A stretch of 14,464 bases of DNA from JANMEX01 sp043744175. GTDB taxonomy: Bacteria > Pseudomonadota > Alphaproteobacteria > Rhizobiales > Rhizobiaceae. The stretch is taken from assembly GCA_043744175.1 (NCBI GenBank), contig JAYTVD010000167.1, positions 1 to 14,464 on the forward strand, written 5' to 3'. The notes beneath the pieces are model-generated. The model was not told where the DNA came from. It made no database searches and worked only from the letters and a program-made list of their open reading frames with translations. How positions within the stretch are numbered: position 1 is the stretch's first letter; every line of letters starts with the position of its first letter. Of this stretch, positions 1-5,842 are shown piece by piece. The position numbers were made by a program, and so were the translations under genes.

Positions 1-1
1 C

Positions 2-913
2 GCCATTCCTCCAGAAGTGTTTCCCACCCTCTCAATGGTGGTGAAGACCCGTGCGGACTGGGCCACTATTCGCCAAGAACAGTTGGTTCACTGGCCGCCG
101 GTAATGTTTGCTCCCACGCGTCCCAGACGGGCGATACATGTCGAAAATGCCACTAATACTCAGCATTTCAATGATCAGCATTTGTCTGAAGACGAGAACG
201 AAACTATAGGCTCATTTGATAGCAATGAGGTAAGTACAACGGCAATAGATATCGCACTTCAAAAGCGGCAGGAAGAACTTATTGGCGCTGCCTTTGCGAT
301 ATCCACGTCTATCCACTCTGTAACTGTGACACCTGGTGGTATTCCGCCTAAATCCTCGATTTGGAGTGTTCAAGGTTCGCGCGAGTTGTTCGGGTTCAAT
401 GTATTGGTATTGTCGGCTGCAATTATAGTCTCGGTTTTAGCCTACCGGAACTTGAACGCAACGCTTGAAGTTGTGTCACTGATGGACAAGGTTAATCACG
501 TTGGAAGCATCGAGAATAGAATCGCTGAAAAGTTAGACCAGTCTAACCTTGGTATTCAAAACCTAATCAATGAAACCAATAGCCGCATTTCTTATCTGCA
601 GACTCAGGTCAGTGCTTTGCCCGCCGATACTAAGGGTATTGTTAAGGAATTGGGCGATATTGCTAATGATATGCTGAAAATACCAGCTCAATTAACCACT
701 GCGCAGCAGTTGCAACCATTGCCACAGATGGTGACGGATGCGCCATCCGTACCAAAAGCACCGCGTCCAAAGCGCCTTAGTGTGCGCAATTCAACTATTG
801 CCGCAGCAGATATTGTGCCAATTCAAGCGCCAAAGCCTTTGCCTGCGGCATCGAAAGCTTTTCGTAGGATTGTTGCCGAAGACGGTAGTATCAAGTTCGA
901 AAAAATCCGCTGA
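2..913 (+). CDS. Unknown single-pass membrane protein with coiled coil, probably 5'-partial
   Basis: I do not recognise this protein. The reading frame is open to the left edge of the window, so the gene probably begins upstream. Internal starts would be GTG at 17 or ATG at 35, neither with a clear ribosome binding site. Counting from GTG 17 there are 298 residues: a soluble, partly acidic N-terminal part (about 1-120), one hydrophobic segment at about 125-144, a stretch of heptad-like character at about 150-230 that looks like a coiled coil, a Pro/Ala-rich linker at about 232-276, and a short charged C-terminus. This layout suggests a membrane-anchored protein with a periplasmic rod, or the inverse topology. 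The first 150 bases use more GC-ending codons than the rest. It lies 121 bp before the next unknown membrane gene, and both sit beside cpaA, so a link to the pilus is possible but unproven. Confidence 0.6.
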   Translation, partial: AIPPEVFPTLSMVVKTRADWATIRQEQLVHWPPVMFAPTRPRRAIHVENATNTQHFNDQHLSEDENETIGSFDSNEVSTTAIDIALQKRQEELIGAAFAISTSIHSVTVTPGGIPPKSSIWSVQGSRELFGFNVLVLSAAIIVSVLAYRNLNATLEVVSLMDKVNHVGSIENRIAEKLDQSNLGIQNLINETNSRISYLQTQVSALPADTKGIVKELGDIANDMLKIPAQLTTAQQLQPLPQMVTDAPSVPKAPRPKRLSVRNSTIAAADIVPIQAPKPLPAASKAFRRIVAEDGSIKFEKIR

Positions 914-1034
914 GCACTTGGCAATACATAATTTCCGCAAGACTTATTGTCTTTAGCGTCATTTGTGGTGCGAATTAAACAGTTTGGAAAGGTTTTCCTA
1001 GCACAGTCGTCGAAGCTCTTATGGAGATTTGACG

Positions 1035-1550
1035 ATGCGGCGTTTATTGAATGTGAGTAATTTTGTTCCTGCCGGTGTATTTTTAGGCTTTGCAGTTTAC
1101 TATCTTTTTAAGATTAAACTTAGCCTTAGTCCTTCAGATCCCCTGAGCTGGCAGCTATATTTGAGCATTTCGCCTTTGTTTAATAAGGCTTCTTCACTAT
1201 TTGCGTCGATTGGTGCGGTTTATGCCGCCATTTTGCTTGGTCTTATAGGTGTCGCTGGATTTGCTGCCGCAAATAGTAAGGCCTGGGGTCTTTTCCGCTT
1301 TGCTTATTTTCATGCAGCGTTGCTGGTCGTTTTTGCTGGCTTAAGTAATAGATTAGTATTTTCGGCGAGCGCAGATGCCAATTTTATGGAATCGAACAAG
1401 TTTGCGTTCCACTTACCAAATCTATCAAGTGTAGAGCCAAGTTATTGTGCGCTGTTGCTCATCATTTTTTATGCTTGTGCCAAAATTCATCGCTCTATGA
1501 TTTGGACGATGCGTCACCCGGTTCGTTCTATTGCACCTGTAGAAATTTAA
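1035..1550 (+). CDS. Unknown four-helix inner-membrane protein
   Basis: This is a 171-residue hydrophobic protein that I cannot assign to a family. Hydrophobic segments lie at about 10-27, 53-77, 85-105 and 134-150, consistent with four transmembrane helices and a short basic C-terminal tail. The ATG at 1035 is preferred because GGAG at 1023-1026 lies eight bases before it; an in-frame TTG at 1029 is too close to that site. Its stop codon overlaps the stop codon of the converging cpaA gene, so the two genes are tightly packed tail to tail and no terminator fits between them. Codon use is more AT-rich than in the main tad operon. It could be an accessory to pilus biogenesis because of its position, but nothing in its sequence proves that. 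Confidence 0.65.
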   Translation: MRRLLNVSNFVPAGVFLGFAVYYLFKIKLSLSPSDPLSWQLYLSISPLFNKASSLFASIGAVYAAILLGLIGVAGFAAANSKAWGLFRFAYFHAALLVVFAGLSNRLVFSASADANFMESNKFAFHLPNLSSVEPSYCALLLIIFYACAKIHRSMIWTMRHPVRSIAPVEI

Positions 1551-2050
1551 TTCCCGTAATGTGCCATAATATAGCTGGCAAATAGCGCGGCTACCATGAC
1601 TACACCGTAGGGAACTTTGCCGGTCGTACGGATTTCGTCGATCCGCATACCAATAGCCGTAGTGCGGATGATTGGCGGTAGCGGCCATTTTAGTGCCAAC
1701 CAAATAATCACGGCGAATACCACAAGGTTTAATGCAAAGACTAATAGTAACGGCCAGCCGAGAAACAGCCCTATAGGGAAGAATAACTTCGCATCGCCCG
1801 CGCCAAATAGCTTAGCCGCCCAAAAGCCGAAGCCAATAGCAAACAATAGTGCAGCGGCTGCGAGATCACTGATGGGAGCGGCGAGCGTTTGTGAGGCTGC
1901 CAGTTGCGATGAAACCGCATAGGGAATGTAAAGCCCGACTGCGAGAAAGATCAAACGGTTGGGTATTTTCCATGTCGTGAAGTCTTTATAAGCCGCAAAA
2001 ACAAACACTATAGCCGCCGATAGCAGACTTATTTGCGCTATATAATACAT
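1547..2050 (-). CDS. cpaA: Prepilin peptidase CpaA/TadV (A24 aspartic protease)
   Basis: A 167-residue membrane peptidase that removes the positively charged leader from Flp pilin and from TadE-like pseudopilins at the inner membrane. Both catalytic aspartates of the A24 family are visible: D23 in the segment YKDFTTWKIPNRL and D86 in the FGAGDAK motif (GxGDxK). The remainder is largely hydrophobic, as expected for this short type that lacks the N-methylation domain of PilD. The ATG at 2050 is chosen because GAGGGG lies about six bases upstream on the minus strand; a longer reading with ATG at 2071 has no such site. The gene is transcribed away from the main operon, and its 3' end overlaps that of the preceding unknown gene by four bases. 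Its promoter must lie in the AT-rich region shared with flp, but I could not place it with confidence. Confidence 0.93.
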   Translation of the reverse strand: MYYIAQISLLSAAIVFVFAAYKDFTTWKIPNRLIFLAVGLYIPYAVSSQLAASQTLAAPISDLAAAALLFAIGFGFWAAKLFGAGDAKLFFPIGLFLGWPLLLVFALNLVVFAVIIWLALKWPLPPIIRTTAIGMRIDEIRTTGKVPYGVVMVAALFASYIMAHYGN

Positions 2051-2528
2051 TATTGCCCCTCGATGCCCCATTTACCTAGCAATTTGCCAATTGACTGTCA
2101 GCAACATTTTTCCAAATTCCTATTATGCAATTTTGCAGTGTAAGTTTGATTGTCATGAAACAATATTCAACTTAGTGTAAATAAATTTAGGTTGTTTTTC
2201 ACAACTTTATCTACGTGGAGATACAGCCTATTCTTCAAAAACATTTATTAGCGTTTACTTGGGTCTAAACGGTAACCGCGTGCTTATTTTTGCAACGATA
2301 AATAGAGGTCTTGTGTTCTGCCCACAATATAAATCTTGATATTTTTCAAGAATAACTTTGTGAATTATTGTATTTATTTTATATAGCAAAATAGTCTAAT
2401 ATACACTAACACATTGATTTATATAGTAATTTATCAATTGTGCGTATTTTTCTTGCAGTCGTGCCTCATTTTTAATCTTGCAAAATTAACCACAGCGCTA
2501 GTTTGGCACAATAAAGACGTGTCAAAAC

Positions 2529-2557
2529 TTGACTCATATTAGTTAACAGATTATTAA
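2529..2557 (+). promoter_or_regulatory. Probable housekeeping-type promoter of flp
   Basis: TTGACT at 2529-2534 is followed by a 17-base spacer and TATTAA at 2552-2557, an acceptable match to a -35/-10 pair. Transcription would begin around 2563-2565, giving a leader of about 57 bases before the flp start. The -10 overlaps a perfect TTAA-N7-TTAA box, so either the promoter is controlled by that site or the true start lies elsewhere. The assignment is by eye only. Confidence 0.45.
2543..2557. promoter_or_regulatory. CtrA-type binding site (TTAA-N7-TTAA)
   Basis: TTAA at 2543-2546 and TTAA at 2554-2557 are separated by exactly seven bases, the full consensus of the alphaproteobacterial response regulator CtrA. 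In Caulobacter the pilin gene pilA is directly activated by CtrA, which makes the position 65 bp before the pilin start meaningful. Here the box overlaps the proposed -10 rather than the -35, which would suit repression better than activation if that promoter is correct. AT-rich surroundings raise the chance of a fortuitous match. Confidence 0.5.
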
Positions 2558-2621
2558 TTTAGACATGCCGCAGGGGGAGCTCTCTACGGCTGAGAGTATT
2601 AACAAAGTAATGGAGTGAATC

Positions 2622-2816
2622 ATGAAAAAGATGATTGAAATGCTTGCAGCTTTCGGCCGCGAAGAAGATGGTATCGCGCTGACTGAATATCTTATTCTAT
2701 TGGGCATGCTGGTCGGCGGTGTTATCTTGGCGGTAACTACAGCCGGCGGCAATCTAGCTACGGCGTGGGCCTCATGGGGTACATGGTGGACGACTAAAGT
2801 CATTGCACCAGCATGA
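2622..2816 (+). CDS. flp: Flp/TadA-type major pilin precursor
   Basis: A 64-residue type IVb (Flp) prepilin, the predicted structural subunit of the pilus. The leader of 17 residues ends in EEDG, and the predicted cut G17|I18 is followed by IALTEYLILLGM, giving the Glu at +5 and Tyr at +6 typical of the Flp family. The mature form would have 47 residues: a hydrophobic helix and a short polar C-terminus with four tryptophans (WASWGTWW), which is unusual for so small a pilin. The ATG is preceded by GGAG at 2612-2615 with six bases between. It is the first gene of the plus-strand tad run, is preceded by a putative CtrA-controlled promoter and followed by a strong hairpin that may let pilin mRNA accumulate beyond the downstream genes. 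Confidence 0.95.
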   Translation: MKKMIEMLAAFGREEDGIALTEYLILLGMLVGGVILAVTTAGGNLATAWASWGTWWTTKVIAPA

Positions 2817-2855
2817 TGAATTTGAATAATTTATAAGTTATGCCAGCTATAAGCT

Positions 2856-2883
2856 CGCTCGGTTGTTATGCGACAACCGAGCG
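2856..2883 (+). other. Strong RNA hairpin between flp and cpaB
   Basis: CGCTCGGTTGT at 2856-2866 and ACAACCGAGCG at 2873-2883 form a perfect 11-bp stem around a six-base loop. No run of T follows (the next bases are gtctagtg), so it is not a standard intrinsic terminator. A partial terminator, or an RNA structure that protects the 3' end of a processed flp message, are the likeliest roles. It would allow much more pilin than assembly machinery to be made from one promoter. Confidence 0.65.
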
Positions 2884-2922
2884 GTCTAGTGTAAGAATGT
2901 TATTAATTACATAGGGTTAGCA

Positions 2923-4005
2923 ATGCGCTCGACTACTTGGATATCGCTCGGTGTGTCCTTAATACTAGCGCTCATCGCAGTGTTTGGTATGCGCAGCTAT
3001 TTGACTGGGCAGCGCGATTTATTGAGCCAACAGGGCGGCACTGCCCCAAAAGCGCAAAATACCATCGTTGTTGCCGCGCAACCGATGCGGTTTGGCAAAT
3101 TGGTGGAGCCTACCAGCCTTAAAGTGATTGATTGGCCTGCTGCCACCGTGCCGGAAGGCGCGTTTCGCACTATTGATGAAGTCATTGGTGATACTGGCAA
3201 GCAACGCTATGTAATGGCGGCTATTGAGAAAGATGAGCCGGTACTGACCTCCAAGATTACTGGTCCAGGCCAGCGCGCCACGCTTTCCGCCTCGCTCGGG
3301 CCGGATATGAAGGCGGTTTCTATTCGTGTGAATGATGTGCTTGGCGTTGCCGGTTTTGTACTTCCCGGCGACCGTGTTGATGTGATGTTAACGCGTGACC
3401 GCAAAGATAATGACGGCAATAATACTTCCTATATTGATGTGTTACTTCAAGGTGTGCGGGTTCTGGCAGTAGATCAGTCTGCTGATGACCGTTCCGATAA
3501 ACCATCTGTAGTAAAAACAGTGACCTTTGAAGTATCGACCACTGAGGCGCAGAAGCTGGCGCTGGCCTCCAGCGTCGGTACTTTGTCGCTGGCACTGCGC
3601 AATATTGCGTCTTCGGGTGTAGAAGATGTCCGACAATTAAACGCTTCAGATCTTGATAGCGGCGCGGCCGCCAAGGCACTGGCAGACGCCCAGACTAAGG
3701 CCGAACAGGATGCGGCAGCCGCCCAGACTAAGGCCGAACTTGATGCGCTGGCCGCCCAGAGTAAGGCTGAAGGTGATGCGCGGCTCGCCAATATCGAGAA
3801 GCTGGTGCGTCAAGTTGGCGACAGCGTTGGCAAGCCCATTATCGTGCGGGAAACCGTGCCCGCGCCCGCGGTAAAATTGCCGGAGCCGACCCCCGTCGTT
3901 GCGCCGGAGCCGCCTAAGAATGTGGTGTCTGTGGTGGGTGTGACAAGAAATGGAAACCGGACTGAATATCAAGTACGTCCGATTGGGGTAGGGGAACAGT
4001 TTTGA
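2923..4005 (+). CDS. cpaB: Flp pilus assembly protein CpaB/RcpC
   Basis: A 360-residue periplasmic protein anchored by an N-terminal membrane segment (about 6-23). In tad systems CpaB/RcpC helps assemble or stabilise the secretin channel. A SAF-type domain spans about 47-115 and the RcpC/CpaB region runs from about 120 to 235, including the segment VNDVLGVAGFVLPGDRVDVM that is typical of the family. The C-terminal third departs from the core: residues 256-288 are three near-identical 11-residue units, predicted to be helical, followed by a Pro/Val-rich linker at about 307-332 and a short end domain. AGGG at 2913-2916, six bases before the ATG, supports the start. The stop codon overlaps the TTG start of cpaC, which implies coupled translation. 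Confidence 0.92.
   Translation: MRSTTWISLGVSLILALIAVFGMRSYLTGQRDLLSQQGGTAPKAQNTIVVAAQPMRFGKLVEPTSLKVIDWPAATVPEGAFRTIDEVIGDTGKQRYVMAAIEKDEPVLTSKITGPGQRATLSASLGPDMKAVSIRVNDVLGVAGFVLPGDRVDVMLTRDRKDNDGNNTSYIDVLLQGVRVLAVDQSADDRSDKPSVVKTVTFEVSTTEAQKLALASSVGTLSLALRNIASSGVEDVRQLNASDLDSGAAAKALADAQTKAEQDAAAAQTKAELDALAAQSKAEGDARLANIEKLVRQVGDSVGKPIIVRETVPAPAVKLPEPTPVVAPEPPKNVVSVVGVTRNGNRTEYQVRPIGVGEQF
3688..3786 (+). repeat. Three 33-bp tandem repeats inside cpaB
   Basis: Units at 3688-3720, 3721-3753 and 3754-3786 encode AQTKAEQDAAA, AQTKAELDALA and AQSKAEGDARL. The 11-residue period is that of a hendecad coiled coil. The first two units are nearly identical in DNA while the third has diverged, pointing to recent duplication with possible copy-number variation. 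Confidence 0.85.
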
Positions 4006-5546
4006 AGTCTGTATCGCAAACACGTTCCTACTCAGGCAATACGACTTTTGCTTGCATAAGTCATGATGCATATTTGCGCGTGATGTTTCGTGCTTGCTTG
4101 GGGCTCGCACTTTGCACCACCAGCCTGACCAGCACACCAGCGCTGGCGCAGCAGAAGCTGACAGTCTCGCTGAGCCAAGGGAGCGTATCCAAGGCTGTGC
4201 TTCAACCCGGCACGACGATGACCATCACCACCAGCAAACCATTTTCTGATCTTGTGATCGGCAATCCGGATGTGGCGGATGTTGTGCCGCTTTCGGAACA
4301 GTCGCTCTATATTCAAGGCAAGGCCAATGGCGTGACAAATGTTTCGCTTTATGGCCCCGACAAAATGCTGCTCGGTGTTATTGATGTGCGTGTCAAAGCC
4401 AATTTTGATAGCGTCGCCGCGTCCATCAAGGCCGCCGTGCCGGGTGCGCAAATATCGGTGAGCAACGTCAACGACAAAATCCGCCTGACCGGCACTGTGC
4501 GTGACGCCGTAGAACTTGCGCATGTGCTTGAAGTTGCCCAGCAATACCAAACTGAGCCCGTGATTAATGCCATAACCGTAGGTGATGCACAGCAGGTGGC
4601 GCTGGAAGTGCGGGTGATCGAGGCTAAGCGCACCGCAGGACGCGAGCTAGGCGTAAATTTGCGGGTGCAAGGCGGCACGTCACTTCTGGGAACTGGCGCG
4701 GGTATATCTATAAATGCCGATTCTACAACTGGAGTGCCGACGACCTACCTCGGCGCATCGGGGACGCCACAGCGTACTAACTCGGGTGACGCGCCTTTTG
4801 GTACGCTCGTAGCGCAAGTGCTTCAAGGCGCAGGCGTCAGCGTTGACGTTATTATTGATGCGCTGGAAAAGAAAGGTTTAGCCCGCCGTTTAGCACAGCC
4901 AAATTTGACGACACTAAGCGGAGAGGTGGCACATTTCACCGTTGGCGGCGAAGTGCCGATATCTTCGACCAGCGCCGGCGCAGGTGGCGTGCTGACATCG
5001 CAAATTACCTACCGGCCATACGGCGTCGTGCTTGAATTTGCACCGACTGTGCTGGACCGTGGCAGGATCAATCTGGTCATCAAGACAGAAGTTTCAGAAC
5101 TGGACCGCACTGTTATTGTGAATGGAAATCCGGCCTTCACTATCCGCAAGGCAGATACCGTGATGGAACTGCGTGATGGCCAAAGCTTTGCCATGGCTGG
5201 CTTGCTGCAAACGGTGAATGAACGCGATATTAAGCAGGTGCCGTGGCTCGGCAGCGTTCCGGTGCTTGGTGCGCTGTTCCGTTCGACCAGTTTCCAGAAG
5301 CAAGAGACTGATCTGGTTATCGTCGTGACGCCGCGCTTGGTGCGTCCGTCCAGCCCGGACGAGAATGTCAACACACCGCTGGATACCACACGGCCATCTG
5401 ACGACGTGGAACTGTTCGCGCTTGGCCTCATGGAAGTGGACAAGGATACCATCCGCGCCTACCGCGAGGGTCGCGGCATTACGGGGCCGTATGGCCACAT
5501 TATTGATCTACCCTTTGGAGACGGCAATGCAATTAGCAAAAAATAG
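4002..5546 (+). CDS. cpaC: Outer-membrane secretin CpaC/RcpA
   Basis: A secretin of 514 residues forming the outer-membrane channel of the Flp pilus. After a signal sequence (hydrophobic core about 29-48, likely cut after ALA at 47-49) come the T2SS/T3SS pilus N-domain (about 52-131), a BON-like domain (about 135-185) and the secretin domain (about 190-447) with the hallmark segment VPWLGSVPVLGALF at 413-426. The start chosen is TTG at 4002: AGGGGA at 3990-3995 lies six bases upstream and the codon overlaps the cpaB stop. This adds 27 residues before the classical signal peptide; ATG at 4083 would give a more usual leader but has no ribosome binding site. The 3' end overlaps the next gene by 20 bp. 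Confidence 0.95.
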   Translation: MKSVSQTRSYSGNTTFACISHDAYLRVMFRACLGLALCTTSLTSTPALAQQKLTVSLSQGSVSKAVLQPGTTMTITTSKPFSDLVIGNPDVADVVPLSEQSLYIQGKANGVTNVSLYGPDKMLLGVIDVRVKANFDSVAASIKAAVPGAQISVSNVNDKIRLTGTVRDAVELAHVLEVAQQYQTEPVINAITVGDAQQVALEVRVIEAKRTAGRELGVNLRVQGGTSLLGTGAGISINADSTTGVPTTYLGASGTPQRTNSGDAPFGTLVAQVLQGAGVSVDVIIDALEKKGLARRLAQPNLTTLSGEVAHFTVGGEVPISSTSAGAGGVLTSQITYRPYGVVLEFAPTVLDRGRINLVIKTEVSELDRTVIVNGNPAFTIRKADTVMELRDGQSFAMAGLLQTVNERDIKQVPWLGSVPVLGALFRSTSFQKQETDLVIVVTPRLVRPSSPDENVNTPLDTTRPSDDVELFALGLMEVDKDTIRAYREGRGITGPYGHIIDLPFGDGNAISKK

Positions 5547-5796
5547 TTGTGTCGCCATTTTGGCATTGTCCATCCTGACCGGAGTTTCGGGCTGCGCAGA
5601 CTATATGAATCACCGCGATTCCGTGACCCTTGGCGCAGGCAATGCGCTGGAGGGAAATATCGCGCTTCATACCATTGATCCATTTCCTGCCAATGCCAAA
5701 GATACGGACATTGATCGCTTAGGCACGGAAGTGGTGAAGAAGAAAGTTGTTTTGGTGGTGCCGGGCGCGCCAACTGCGACACCGGCGGCAAAATAG
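5527..5796 (+). CDS. Small tad-locus lipoprotein in the cpaD position
   Basis: An 89-residue predicted lipoprotein. A hydrophobic leader ends in the lipobox VSGC with the lipidated Cys at 23. The mature part contains a compact motif around DSVTLGAGNALEGN and TIDPFP, then a Lys-rich and Ala/Pro-rich tail. I recall proteins of this style between cpaC and tadG in alphaproteobacterial tad loci, but I cannot give a family name with certainty. It is far shorter than CpaD (about 200 residues) and lacks the rest of that protein, yet it holds the cpaD position, so it may serve as secretin pilot or partner at the outer membrane. The ATG is well supported by GGAG at 5517-5520 with six bases between. It overlaps cpaC by 20 bp. 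A longer in-frame reading upstream is shadow sequence of cpaC. Confidence 0.82.
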   Translation: MQLAKNSCVAILALSILTGVSGCADYMNHRDSVTLGAGNALEGNIALHTIDPFPANAKDTDIDRLGTEVVKKKVVLVVPGAPTATPAAK

Positions 5797-5842
5797 TAGG
5801 GACAAGGAACGCATCGGGGGGCGAATAGGGAAGGGCGATAAT

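Larger units (their letters stand above)
2051..2621. other. AT-rich divergent control region between cpaA and flp
   Basis: About 570 bp without a convincing protein gene separates the divergent cpaA and flp genes. It is clearly richer in A and T than both flanks. It contains the proposed flp promoter and CtrA-type box near its right end, two copies of the octamer TTATATAG at 2379-2386 and 2419-2426 (start to start 40 bp), and a small hairpin GTTGT-TTTTC-ACAAC near 2191-2205. The length and base composition fit a regulated intergenic region that could bind several proteins. The cpaA promoter, facing left, should also be here but no clear pair of -35 and -10 boxes was found for it. Confidence 0.6.

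Noticed and set aside
738..956. Plus-strand frame of 72 residues overlapping the end of the first gene
   Set aside because: It is out of frame with the longer gene, has no ribosome binding site and no plausible composition.
2504..2520. TGGCAC at 2504-2509 as a sigma-54 -24 element
   Set aside because: No TTGC-type -12 element follows after five bases, so the promoter type is not supported.
2543..2803. Minus-strand frame of 86 residues across flp
   Set aside because: It lies antisense to the well-supported flp gene and has no recognisable domain.
2856..2895. Hairpin after flp as an intrinsic terminator
   Set aside because: No T-run follows the stem; kept only as an RNA structure with possible partial termination.
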